Source: Defluviitoga tunisiensis
Lineage (GTDB): Bacteria > Thermotogota > Thermotogae > Petrotogales > Petrotogaceae
Assembly: GCF_000953715.1 (NCBI RefSeq)
Contig: NZ_LN824141.1
Coordinates: 990,676-1,054,675 of the forward strand
Direction: 5' to 3'
DNA length: 64,000 nt
In this document: piece after piece, positions 17,357-25,981 of the stretch
Layout: the number at the start of each line of letters is the position of its first letter
How positions within the stretch are numbered: the stretch's first letter is position 1
Program-made: the position numbers and the translations under genes
The notes under the pieces: generated by a model
Database searches by the model: none
What the model saw: only the letters and a program-made list of their open reading frames with translations
Told to the model about the DNA's origin: nothing

Positions 17357-18550
17357 TTATTTAACTTTTTTTAATCTAAAATAATTCTTTTTACCTACTC
17401 TTAAAACGTCTCCGTCTTCAAAGTTAGGAACAAATTTAAAATCATCTATCTTTTCATCGTTTATCCGAATTGCACCTTGACTAATAGCGCGTTTTATTTC
17501 ACTGTTACTATCAAATACATTTGTTTTGGCAACTATATCTAATATTGTTTCGTTCTCTTGGACTAATATTTCAGGAAGATCATCGGGCATGTCTTTTTTT
17601 TGAAAAATAGCTATAAAATTATCTTTAGCTTTTTGTGCTTCTTCTTCATTATATAACATTTTTACTACTTCTTCTGCTAATACCATTTTAACATCTCTTG
17701 GATTAATTTTATCATTTTTCATCTTATCTTCATAATCTTTAATCTTATCACGGGGTATATCGGTCAAATATGTCATATATTTAATTATTAGATGGTCTGG
17801 AATAGACATAATCTTTCCAAAAATATCATCTGGAGTGTCATTAAAGGCGATATAGTTGTTATAACTTTTACTCATCTTGAGATTTCCGTCTGTTCCTTCA
17901 ATAAGAGGCATTGTAACAACAATTTGTGGTTCTTGGCCGAATTCTTCTTGGAGTTTTCTTCCTACTAAAAGATTAAACAACTGGTCAGTTCCTCCCGTTT
18001 CCACGTCAGCTTCAATAACTATAGAATCATATGCTTGTGCAATAGGGTATAAAAACTCTGAGATACTAATCGGTTCGTTTTCTGCCAAACGCTTGTTAAA
18101 ATCATCTCTCTCAAGCATTCTAGCTACAGTATACCTTGAGGTGAGATTGATAATATCTTCGAAGGTAAGTTTAGAAAGCCATTCGCTGTTAAATTTAATA
18201 ACAGTTTTATTGGGATCTAAAATCTTGAACGCTTGTTCAACATAAGTTTTCGAATTTTCCCTTACCTCTTCTTCTGAAAGAAGCGGACGAGTTTTAGACC
18301 TTCCAGAAGGATCGCCAATCCTAGCAGTGAAGTCCCCAATAATCAAATAGACAATATGTCCGAACTTTTGAAATTGTCTCAGTTTTCTTAAAACAACGGC
18401 ATGACCAAGATGCAAGTCAGGCCTCGAAGGATCAACACCGAGCTTTACTTTTAATTGTTTTTTTCTATTTAGTTTATCTAAGAACTCCTCTTCGGTTATG
18501 AAATCTACCGTGTCTTTTTTAATGACTTCAAGTTGGTCTTTTAAATTCAA
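17357..18550 (-). CDS. tyrS: Tyrosyl-tRNA synthetase
   Basis: A class I aminoacyl-tRNA synthetase of 397 residues. The HIGH-equivalent is DLHLGHAVVL, the tyrosine pocket includes YPIAQAYDS and GGTDQLFNLL, and KMSKS is intact at LKMSKSYNN. A C-terminal S4-like domain binds tRNA (INDEKIDDFKF...VLRVGKKNYFRL). The large type resembles TyrZ rather than the short TyrS. It follows secG by 12 bases on the same strand, so both share the promoter upstream of secG. Confidence 0.96.
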   Translation of the reverse strand: MNLKDQLEVIKKDTVDFITEEEFLDKLNRKKQLKVKLGVDPSRPDLHLGHAVVLRKLRQFQKFGHIVYLIIGDFTARIGDPSGRSKTRPLLSEEEVRENSKTYVEQAFKILDPNKTVIKFNSEWLSKLTFEDIINLTSRYTVARMLERDDFNKRLAENEPISISEFLYPIAQAYDSIVIEADVETGGTDQLFNLLVGRKLQEEFGQEPQIVVTMPLIEGTDGNLKMSKSYNNYIAFNDTPDDIFGKIMSIPDHLIIKYMTYLTDIPRDKIKDYEDKMKNDKINPRDVKMVLAEEVVKMLYNEEEAQKAKDNFIAIFQKKDMPDDLPEILVQENETILDIVAKTNVFDSNSEIKRAISQGAIRINDEKIDDFKFVPNFEDGDVLRVGKKNYFRLKKVK

Positions 18551-18562
18551 ATCTTACCCTCC

Positions 18563-18796
18563 CTAAGCTACTATCCATGTAACTAAGAAACAACTAAACA
18601 TGAACAGAATTCCTAAAGTTAAAGCGATTTTAGAATTTTTGTCAAGCCCTTTTTCCCTACCAAAGACTGCCCCGCTGCCGCCTCCAAATGCACCACCACG
18701 ATCACTAGTTTCTCGCATTTTTTGTAGAGCAAAAAAAATAACTCCTACAGCTAAGACTATATGAACTATTATAACAATAATTGAGAGAAAAGACAT
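18563..18796 (-). CDS. secG: Preprotein translocase subunit SecG
   Basis: A 77-residue membrane protein with two helices (about 5-25 and 56-76) joined by a glycine-rich loop, RGGAFGGGSGAVFG, as is usual for SecG. It helps SecYE export proteins across the inner membrane. The ATG at 18796 follows GGAGGGT. It is the first gene of the secG-tyrS unit. Confidence 0.92.
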   Translation of the reverse strand: MSFLSIIVIIVHIVLAVGVIFFALQKMRETSDRGGAFGGGSGAVFGREKGLDKNSKIALTLGILFMFSCFLVTWIVA

Positions 18797-18858
18797 ATGT
18801 ACCCTCCTTTAGGTCATAAATCATACTATTAATCATATAAATCAGTTTTTTCCTTATT

Positions 18859-18887
18859 ATTATATCATAAGGTTATTTAATATGCAA
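18859..18887 (-). promoter_or_regulatory. Promoter of secG-tyrS
   Basis: Minus strand: TTGCAT at 18887-18882, 17-base spacer, TATAAT at 18864-18859, about 60 bases before secG. The rest of the 18797-19170 gap holds the promoter of the next gene and a cre-like site. Confidence 0.75.
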
Positions 18888-19027
18888 ACTATTTTTTAAA
18901 ATACTTAAAGAAGACAAAAACAACGTTATTTAATCATATTAGACTCTAAATAGTTTTATTTAGTTGTAATTCCTAATAACGAAGCTAGGATTATATCGAT
19001 AAATCGGATAAAATAGTAAAAAATTAT

Positions 19028-19041
19028 AGGAAACGCTTTCT
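19028..19041. promoter_or_regulatory. cre-like or LacI-family operator-like site
   Basis: AGGAAACGCTTTCT matches the catabolite-response consensus TGNAARCGNWWWCA at all but the two outermost positions. It lies about 90 bases upstream of the GNAT promoter, so its target is uncertain. Confidence 0.35.
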
Positions 19042-19132
19042 TTATTAATTAATCAAAAACAACATAAATATTGTCTAGAATTCATTCAAATAAACAAATA
19101 GAAAATATCCGTTTTATAACTTCCTCATATGA

Positions 19133-19138
19133 TATAAT
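19133..19138 (+). promoter_or_regulatory. -10 box of the GNAT gene
   Basis: TATAAT within ATGATATAATGG, 32 bases before the ATG at 19171; the -35 region is poor. Confidence 0.5.
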
Positions 19139-19170
19139 GGATATAGATAAAAACTGAAGGAGGAAAGTTT

Positions 19171-19674
19171 ATGCTTACGGAAGAGTTCTCGAAATTCTGG
19201 GAAATATATGACAGCTCTTTTCCGGAAGATGAAAAACGGGATATTCAGACACAAAGAAAGTTACTTAGTAACAATAAATACAAAATCATACTTTATTATA
19301 ATAAGAATGGAGAGATGGTTGGATTTGTTGCTTTATGGATGCTTGGAGATATTGTTTTTTTAGAACATCTAGCAATAAAAAAAGAATTTAGAGGACGAGG
19401 TTATGGAACTAAGATACTCAAAGACATTAAGAAGAAGTATCCAGGTAGAGTCGTATTAGAAGTTGAACCACCTAAAGATGAAACTGCAATAAGACGAATA
19501 AAGTTTTATAAAAAAGCAGGATTTCACTTTAATGAACATCACTATGTACAACCACCTTTAGGAAGAAGGAAAAAACCTGTTCCTCTTAAAATAATGTCTT
19601 ATCCTAAACCGGTTCCCAAAGAAAAGTTTGATCATTTAGTAAGATACATAAATAAAAATATACACCATGAATAA
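19171..19674 (+). CDS. GNAT-family N-acetyltransferase
   Basis: A 167-residue acetyltransferase. The acetyl-CoA loop is clear in LEHLAIKKEFRGRGYGTKIL (R/Q-x-x-G-x-G/A at residues 77-82), followed by VVLEVEPPKDE and the FYKKAGF motif of the last strand. The C-terminal tail (KIMSYPKPVPKEKFDHLVRY) is seen in small-molecule-modifying members. The substrate is unknown. GGAGG lies 8 bases before the ATG. It stands alone, followed by a repeat tract. Confidence 0.85.
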   Translation: MLTEEFSKFWEIYDSSFPEDEKRDIQTQRKLLSNNKYKIILYYNKNGEMVGFVALWMLGDIVFLEHLAIKKEFRGRGYGTKILKDIKKKYPGRVVLEVEPPKDETAIRRIKFYKKAGFHFNEHHYVQPPLGRRKKPVPLKIMSYPKPVPKEKFDHLVRYINKNIHHE

Positions 19675-19684
19675 TAAGGTACGG

Positions 19685-19920
19685 TTTTGAATTTAAAGGG
19701 TCTAGGGCAGAGCCCCACCCACTTTTTTAGAATCTTTAAGAAGTGATGATTTTCAACAAGATTTTGAATATATAAAGGGTCCAGGGCAGAGCCCAGCCAC
19801 TTTTTTAGAATCTTTAAGAAGTGATGATTTTCAACAAGATTTTGAATATATAAAGGGTCCAGGGCGGAGCCCTCTCCCCTTCCTTCGTTACAAATACCGA
19901 AAAAGTTAAAAAATTAAGAA
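19685..19920 (+). repeat. Threefold 77/78-base tandem of the AGGGCGGAGCCCT repeat
   Basis: Three units start at TTTTGAA at 19685, 19762 and 19840. Each carries GGGTCTAGGGC or GGGTCCAGGGC followed by A/GGAGCCC, a small hairpin. The first two units continue with TTAGAATCTTTAAGAAG and GATTTTCAACAAGA. The last copy has the tail CCTTCCTTCG...ACCGAAAAAGTT seen at 535-585. No gene fits in this 366-base gap. Confidence 0.75.
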
Positions 19921-20041
19921 TTAGTAAGAATTAGAAGTGGGTAGGTATTTTTGGAGAAACTAAAATTTAAAACATTTATAGAATCTGAGTTTCATAATTT
20001 CTAAAGTGAGGATGCCCACTTTCTGCTAGGAGGTGATTCAA

Positions 20042-21058
20042 ATAGAAAAAAAAGACAAAAAAAAGTCCAAAAACACAAATCCAACCATAAAAGATGTTGC
20101 AAGACTTGCTGACGTTGGTATAGCTACTGTATCAAGGGTTATAAACAATTCTGGCAAGGTTAGTGAAAAAACCAGAGAAAAAGTTTTAAGTGTTATTGAA
20201 GAATTAGCATACACTCCAAACATACATGCTCGAACACTTTCATCAAAAAATATCGAGTCTTTATCTTTTGTAGTACCTGATATGGGAAATGAGTTTTACT
20301 CAATTATCTATTCACTTCTAGAAAAAAGGCTTTCCCGCAGTAATTACAGACTAATAGTATTTCCGTTGATAGATCAAGTTGCCTTACAAAAAATTAAACA
20401 AAATACTGATATGATTTATCAAACGGATGGAGTTTTTATTTGTTCATTTTCAATTTCTAAGATTTTCCAAAACAGAACACCTCCAAAAAAAATTATACTT
20501 ATAGATTCATTTGATGATAGGTTTGATTCTGTATATGTTGACAATGAAAAAATTGGAGAAACCGCAGCTGAATATCTACTTAAAAATTCACCTCACAAAA
20601 CAAATTATTATTTGATAACATTTAAAGAATTAGACAACGAATTCACCTCCTTTGTTTTTGAAAAGCGAGACAAAGGCTTTTTAAGAGTTATGAAACAACA
20701 CAATAAAAGAGTAAAGGTTGTCTATGCGGATTTAATGTGGGATGGCGGATATAAGGCAATGGAATCACTAATTAAAAGAAAACCGAAAAATTATGTCTCT
20801 ATTTTTTCAACATGTGATATGTTAGGAGTCGGAGTAAAAAAATATTTAGAAGAGAAGAATATGATTCCAAAAAAAGATTACTCTCTAATTTCTGTAGACA
20901 ATTTACCTATTAGTAGATTATTTAGATTAACAACTATTCGTCAACCTCTAAGTGAAATGGCGGAAATTGCATATAGAATGTTTATAAGCTCTCTAAAAGG
21001 AAGAGAAAAAGTAGAACATCACAAACTCACTTGCAAAATAGTGGAAAGAGAGACATAG
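20042..21058 (+). CDS. LacI-family transcriptional regulator, probable AUA start
   Basis: About 338 residues. The N-terminal helix-turn-helix reads TIKDVARLADVGIATVSRVI and the hinge helix LAYTPNIHARTLSSK; a periplasmic-binding-protein-like sugar domain follows (SLISVDNLPISRLF near the end). It most likely controls carbohydrate genes, the pullulanase next door being the obvious candidate. The Shine-Dalgarno AGGAGG at 20028-20033 overlaps the only GTG (20033), so that GTG cannot serve. No ATG, GTG or TTG exists before the DNA-binding helix. ATA at 20042 lies 8 bases from AGGAGG and would give MEKKDKKKSKN. Confidence 0.85.
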   Translation: MEKKDKKKSKNTNPTIKDVARLADVGIATVSRVINNSGKVSEKTREKVLSVIEELAYTPNIHARTLSSKNIESLSFVVPDMGNEFYSIIYSLLEKRLSRSNYRLIVFPLIDQVALQKIKQNTDMIYQTDGVFICSFSISKIFQNRTPPKKIILIDSFDDRFDSVYVDNEKIGETAAEYLLKNSPHKTNYYLITFKELDNEFTSFVFEKRDKGFLRVMKQHNKRVKVVYADLMWDGGYKAMESLIKRKPKNYVSIFSTCDMLGVGVKKYLEEKNMIPKKDYSLISVDNLPISRLFRLTTIRQPLSEMAEIAYRMFISSLKGREKVEHHKLTCKIVERET

Positions 21059-21081
21059 AGTCTTTCTTTTTTTTAAAAAGC

Positions 21082-21099
21082 AATGGAAACCTTTCCATT
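21082..21099. promoter_or_regulatory. Candidate LacI-type operator before the pullulanase gene
   Basis: AATGGAAACCTTTCCATT is an 18-base palindrome with 8-base perfect arms around CC, the size and style of LacI-family operators. It lies between the regulator stop (21058) and the pullulanase ATG (21227). Confidence 0.55.
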
Positions 21100-21137
21100 A
21101 GTAGAAAATATTTTTTAGAAAAAGTTTTTGAATTAAT

Positions 21138-21180
21138 TTGGGTCCAGGGCGAAGCCCTCTCCCCCTTCTTCGCTACATTT
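21138..21180 (+). repeat. Dispersed AGGGCGAAGCCCT repeat copy
   Basis: GGGTCCAGGGCGAAGCCCTC followed by a pyrimidine run, related to the copies at 19685-19920; it lies in the leader of the pullulanase gene. Confidence 0.6.
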
Positions 21181-21226
21181 AGCAAAGAAGTGAAAGCTAA
21201 AATTCAAATCAAAGGAGGAAACTACT

Positions 21227-23908
21227 ATGAAAAAACTTTGGTATGTCCTGATGGTTCTTATCTTGATGGTATTACCATGTTTTGGTTTTTCAGCAGATAA
21301 CAGTCAAGCAACAAAAGGCTTCGAAAATGTACAAGTTTCAGAGTTTATAAGCCTTTCAGAAGGAAAAACTGCGCAAGATTTTGGTGCAGAAACAGTTTTG
21401 ATAGTTCATTACCACAGGCCTGACGGAAAGTACGAACCTTGGAATTTATGGATTTGGCCAAGTAAACCTGTTTCAAAAGAAGGCAACAGATATTTATTTG
21501 AGGCAGAAGACGATTTTGGAAAATACGCCATAATCACTTTTGATGAAAAACACACAGAATTAGGATTCATTGTAAGAACTGACAACTGGGACAAAGATAT
21601 ATCAGTTGATAGATTTATCACCATTCCTGAAAGTGGTGTCGCAGAGATCTGGGTATTGTCAGGAATAGAAAATTACTATGTAGACCCTTCAACCGTTGAT
21701 TTGAGTCCACGGGTGTTAGCTGCTATTATGGATTCTTTTGATGAAATACATTTAGAATTAACCGTTCCATTTGATACTAAAGATTGGCAAGGTAAAGTAA
21801 ACTTCTATATGATTGATGGAACAATTCCAACAGAAATTCCAGTTTCAGATGTATACAAAACAGATCCAACAGACGTTTCATTGACAACAAAAATCACCAT
21901 CAAATTACAACAACCTATAAAACCAGAAAACGTAGACAAATTATTTAAAGTAGAGATAGAAGATTATGTATTTGATGGATACGTGATTCTAAGAGATGTT
22001 CTAGATGATGAGGTCTTTCATTATTATGGTGATGATCTTGGATTAACATATACCCCATACCAATCTACATTTAAAGTTTGGTCGCCGGTTTCTTCACAAG
22101 CCAGTTTATTACTATTCGAAAAATATAACGATGAAAAGCCCTATAAAATTGTCCCAATGAAGAAAGAAGTAAATGGTGTATGGCAAGCAACTGTACCTGA
22201 AGATTTAAAAGGAAAATACTACATGTACGAATTTGTTTCTTATGGAGAAACGAGAAGAACAATAGACATATATTCAACAGCATTAGCGGTAAATTCAATA
22301 AAATCTGCAATAGTTGATTTAAAAGGCACCGATCCAGTTGGATGGGATAAAGATACAAGACCATCGTTTTCAAACCCGGAAGATGCAATAATCTACGAGA
22401 TACATGTAAAAGATTTTACAATAGATGAAAGTTCAGGAATTCCAGAACAATACCGAGGGAAATATCTTGGTTTAACTGTAGAGGATTCTCAATCACCAAC
22501 TGGTGTGAAAACTGGGCTTGCCCATCTAAAAGAATTAGGCGTTACACATGTACACATAATGCCATTTCAAGATGTTGGTTCGCTAGATGAAACCAAATTT
22601 GATGAACAATATGGCTGGGGCTATGACCCATACGTTTATAATGTACCTGAAGGTATTTATTCTACAAATCCCTATGACCCTGAAGTCAGAATAAATGAAG
22701 TGAAACAAATGGTTCAATCGCTTCATAAAAATGGAATTAGGGTAATAATGGACGTTGTATACAATCACACATATCAAGTAGGTAAAAGTTCTCCATTTGA
22801 CCAAACTGTTCCATACTTTTACTACAGAACAGACGCAACAGGAAAATATACCAATGGATCAGGTTGTGGAAACGAAATAGCAACCGAAAGATTCATGGTA
22901 AGAAAGTATATAGTAGATAGTGTAAAATACTGGGTCAACGAATACCATGTTGATGGATACAGGTTCGATTTACTTGGATTATTTGATAAAGAAACGGTTA
23001 AAGCAATATCACAAGAATTACATGCAATACTACCAGAAATAGTATTATATGGAGAACCATGGACAGGTGGTGGACCAACACTATTTGGAAAAGGTGATCA
23101 AAAGGGTTTAGAAATAGCAGTTTTTAATGATGATATAAGAGATGCTATAAGAGGAAGCGTTTTTGATGAAAAAGTTAAAGGGTTCGGTTTGGGTGCAACC
23201 GGACAAAAAACTAAAATAGAACGAGGTATAGTTGGTTCAATAGAATACAACAGCAGAATAAAATCTTGGGCTCAAGATCCTCAAGAAACAATTAATTACG
23301 TTTCTAACCACGACAATCACACGCTTTGGGACAAAAATGCATTAGCTTTAGGGGTAAAACCATGGCAACAAAAAATCGATGAAAAAACTCTAGAGACATT
23401 GAAAAACTCACAAAAATTCTCAAATGCGATGGTTCTTACCATGCAAGGAGTCCCATTTTTACATGGTGGTGTAGATTTTGCTAGAACAAAACAAGGTAAC
23501 CACAACCCATACAATGTCTTAGGACCCAATGTTATAGATTGGAATAGAAAAAGTGAATTCTATGACGTATTTGAATATTACCAAGGAATGATCAAGTTAA
23601 GAAAAGAACACCCCGCCTTTAGAATGACTGATGCAGCAGCTATTAAAAAACACCTAGAATTTATAGAATTATCAAGAGAATATACAAAGACAGTTGCATT
23701 TATACTAAAAGATAATGCAAACAAAGATAGTTGGAAAAATATAGCAGTAATTTACAACGGTGAGCCAGAAAAAGCCGTATCTATAGAGCTACCAAAAGGA
23801 AACTGGAATGTTGTTGTAGATAAAAATGCTGCGGGAACAGAAGTGTTAAGAGTAGTGAAGAATAAAGTTGAAGTAGAACCCCTTTCTATTTGTGTTTTGT
23901 ATCAATAG
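21227..23908 (+). CDS. pulA: Secreted type I pullulanase
   Basis: Hydrolyses alpha-1,6 branch bonds in pullulan and starch. Order: signal peptide (1-22), a CBM41-type starch-binding domain (LIVHYHRPDGKYEPWNLWIW), a further beta domain, a CBM48-like domain (YTPYQSTFKVWSPVSSQASL), then the GH13 barrel. The YGWGYDP motif marks type I pullulanase. Catalytic residues are Asp581 (GYRFDLLG), Glu610 (YGEPWTGG) and Asp696 (SNHDNHTLWD). All are intact in 893 residues. GGAGG precedes the ATG. It probably acts outside the cell or in the toga space and is probably controlled by the LacI regulator upstream. Confidence 0.93.
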   Translation: MKKLWYVLMVLILMVLPCFGFSADNSQATKGFENVQVSEFISLSEGKTAQDFGAETVLIVHYHRPDGKYEPWNLWIWPSKPVSKEGNRYLFEAEDDFGKYAIITFDEKHTELGFIVRTDNWDKDISVDRFITIPESGVAEIWVLSGIENYYVDPSTVDLSPRVLAAIMDSFDEIHLELTVPFDTKDWQGKVNFYMIDGTIPTEIPVSDVYKTDPTDVSLTTKITIKLQQPIKPENVDKLFKVEIEDYVFDGYVILRDVLDDEVFHYYGDDLGLTYTPYQSTFKVWSPVSSQASLLLFEKYNDEKPYKIVPMKKEVNGVWQATVPEDLKGKYYMYEFVSYGETRRTIDIYSTALAVNSIKSAIVDLKGTDPVGWDKDTRPSFSNPEDAIIYEIHVKDFTIDESSGIPEQYRGKYLGLTVEDSQSPTGVKTGLAHLKELGVTHVHIMPFQDVGSLDETKFDEQYGWGYDPYVYNVPEGIYSTNPYDPEVRINEVKQMVQSLHKNGIRVIMDVVYNHTYQVGKSSPFDQTVPYFYYRTDATGKYTNGSGCGNEIATERFMVRKYIVDSVKYWVNEYHVDGYRFDLLGLFDKETVKAISQELHAILPEIVLYGEPWTGGGPTLFGKGDQKGLEIAVFNDDIRDAIRGSVFDEKVKGFGLGATGQKTKIERGIVGSIEYNSRIKSWAQDPQETINYVSNHDNHTLWDKNALALGVKPWQQKIDEKTLETLKNSQKFSNAMVLTMQGVPFLHGGVDFARTKQGNHNPYNVLGPNVIDWNRKSEFYDVFEYYQGMIKLRKEHPAFRMTDAAAIKKHLEFIELSREYTKTVAFILKDNANKDSWKNIAVIYNGEPEKAVSIELPKGNWNVVVDKNAAGTEVLRVVKNKVEVEPLSICVLYQ

Positions 23909-23921
23909 AACAATCTGGAAT

Positions 23922-23949
23922 AAAAAACGCCCTTCATAGGGCGTTTTTT
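23922..23949. terminator. Bidirectional terminator after pulA
   Basis: AAAAAACGCCC pairs with GGGCGTTTTTT around TTCATA. The A- and T-runs flank the stem symmetrically, so it can end both pulA and transcripts from the minus strand. Confidence 0.85.
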
Positions 23950-24004
23950 AATAATAATAATTTTTACTTAAAAGTACATATCTAACATTACAAGTTTCTA
24001 CTTT

Positions 24005-25033
24005 CTACGATACTTTTAGCACTTTTGCGCCTCTAATTTTTCCTTGTTTTATTTCTAAGATTGCTTTATTAGCATCTTCTAGTTCAAATACCTGTACTTC
24101 AGGTTTAATAGGAATCTTCTCAGCTAGGGATAAAAAGTTTTCTACATCCTTTTTTGCAACATTGGCCACACTTTTAATCTCTTTTTCTAACCAAAGATCT
24201 CTTTCATAATCTATATTTTTTAGATACTCTTTATCGGTATTTTCTTTTCTAATAGCGTTTATTACAAGCCTTCCTCCTCTCTCTAAATTCTTAAGTGCTT
24301 CTACAACAGGCTTCCATGCTGGTGTTGTATCAATAATTGCATGTAATTTTTCAGGTGAAACATCCGGTATATCTCCTGTCCAGTATGCACCTAAATCCTT
24401 AGCGAACGCCCTTTCAGTTTCACTTCTTGTGAATACAAATATTTTTGAAGTGGGATACATGTATTTTATTAATTGAAGTACAAGATGAGCAGATGCGCCA
24501 AAACCAACAAGCCCTATATTGTATCCATCTTTCATATTACATAAACTTAAAGATCGAAATCCAATAGCTCCTGCACATAACAAAGGGGCAGCTTCTTCAT
24601 CAGAGAAACTTTCCGGGATTTTAAATGCAAAATCTTCAGGGACTACAGTGTATTCAGCATATCCACCATTAACATCTCTTCCGGTAGCTTTGAATTCATA
24701 ACATAAATTTTCTTTTCCCGAGAGACAAAATTCGCATTTCCCACATGATGAATTAATCCAAGCTATACCAACTCTGTCTCCTACTTTAAAGTGACTACAA
24801 GCTTTTCCTAATTCTTCAACCCTTCCAACAATTTGATGACCTAATATTATTGGAAACGTTGAAGGCATAGTTCTTCCTTCGATCTCATCTAAATCAGTTC
24901 TACATACTCCACATGTAGAAACTTTCACTAATATTTGTCTCTTTTCTGCTTTGGGTTTTGGTAAATCTTTTAATATTAAAGGATTTTTGTGTTCAAGGAG
25001 ATCGCAAGTTTTTTCAAGAACCATTGCTTTCAA
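24005..25033 (-). CDS. Zinc-dependent alcohol dehydrogenase family protein
   Basis: A medium-chain dehydrogenase of about 342 residues. Catalytic zinc ligands are suggested by STCGVCRTDLDEIEG and LGHQIVG, and the structural zinc by four cysteines in SSCGKCEFCLSGKENLC. The Rossmann part shows IGLVGFGASAHLVLQL. It should interconvert alcohols and aldehydes with a nicotinamide cofactor. The TTG at 25033 gives the usual MKAMVLEK beginning and has GAAGGTG before it; the longer ATG reading at 25054 overlaps the upstream gene. It follows the IMPase-like gene by 17 bases. Confidence 0.87.
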   Translation of the reverse strand: MKAMVLEKTCDLLEHKNPLILKDLPKPKAEKRQILVKVSTCGVCRTDLDEIEGRTMPSTFPIILGHQIVGRVEELGKACSHFKVGDRVGIAWINSSCGKCEFCLSGKENLCYEFKATGRDVNGGYAEYTVVPEDFAFKIPESFSDEEAAPLLCAGAIGFRSLSLCNMKDGYNIGLVGFGASAHLVLQLIKYMYPTSKIFVFTRSETERAFAKDLGAYWTGDIPDVSPEKLHAIIDTTPAWKPVVEALKNLERGGRLVINAIRKENTDKEYLKNIDYERDLWLEKEIKSVANVAKKDVENFLSLAEKIPIKPEVQVFELEDANKAILEIKQGKIRGAKVLKVS

Positions 25034-25050
25034 AGAATCACCTTCTTTTA

Positions 25051-25824
25051 TCATTTATCGACTTTACTTACAATATTAACAAGTTCATCTGCTATATATG
25101 GATTACAATATATAGCGTTTGAATAAAATATGTCAGCATCTTTACCATTTAATTCGACTACCTTTCCGCCCGCTTCTTTTACTAATAGATATGCTGCAGC
25201 TACGTCCCAGGGATGTGAACCTACCGATATAAAAGCGTCTAAAAAACCAGAAGAAACATAGGCAATTTGCAAGGCAGCTGTTCCAAACAGTCTAATTCTC
25301 ATAACTTTTTCTTCTAAAGCTTGAAAGTATAAATGAGTCTTTCCGCGTTTATTCCCTAAAGAAAGCATAGCATCTTCAAAGTTATTACACCAATGTGGAT
25401 TTACTTTTTCATCGTTTAAGAAAGTACCCTTACCTTTTTGTGCAAAATAGAATAGATTCATAAAAGGGGCATATATTATGCCAAGTACTGGTTCCCTGTT
25501 TTCGACATATGCAATAGAAATGCAATTTTCTGGAATTCCTCGTGAAAAGTTTACTGTTCCATCTATTGGATCGATTACCCAATAGCTTTGCTCTTTAGGA
25601 ATATGCTCGTATCCTGATTCTTCAGCTAAAAATGCAGAGTTTTTAAAACTTTGACTAATTTCTTTGATTAGATATTCTTGTATCATATAATCAACATCTG
25701 TAACCAAATCAGTTCTTGTGTTTTTAGAATTAACATGAAACCCTTCTGAGCTCCATTGTTTCAACTTTTCACCAGCGCTCTTAGCAATAGTTACTATTTG
25801 ATCAACATCCGTTTTTGAAAACAA
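25051..25824 (-). CDS. Inositol monophosphatase family protein
   Basis: A 257-residue metal-dependent phosphatase. Metal-binding motifs are visible: TDVDYMIQ, FLAEESG, the WVIDPIDGTVNFSRGIP signature, and the distal HPWDVAAAYLLVKEAGG. Family members dephosphorylate inositol phosphates, fructose-1,6-bisphosphate or PAP. It starts with TTG at 25824 behind GAGGTGATG. It probably forms a two-gene unit with the alcohol dehydrogenase. Confidence 0.9.
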   Translation of the reverse strand: MFSKTDVDQIVTIAKSAGEKLKQWSSEGFHVNSKNTRTDLVTDVDYMIQEYLIKEISQSFKNSAFLAEESGYEHIPKEQSYWVIDPIDGTVNFSRGIPENCISIAYVENREPVLGIIYAPFMNLFYFAQKGKGTFLNDEKVNPHWCNNFEDAMLSLGNKRGKTHLYFQALEEKVMRIRLFGTAALQIAYVSSGFLDAFISVGSHPWDVAAAYLLVKEAGGKVVELNGKDADIFYSNAIYCNPYIADELVNIVSKVDK

Positions 25825-25981
25825 GCCAACATCACCTCAAATTATAGTATTATTTTTTGTATATGAAATTTTTTCTTTAGTCATTATAATTTTATCATTT
25901 TTTGAATTTAAATCAGTAGATAATATTGTATGATATAATAACCTAAAATCGTATTTTGAATTTAAAGAGGAGGTTTTATTT

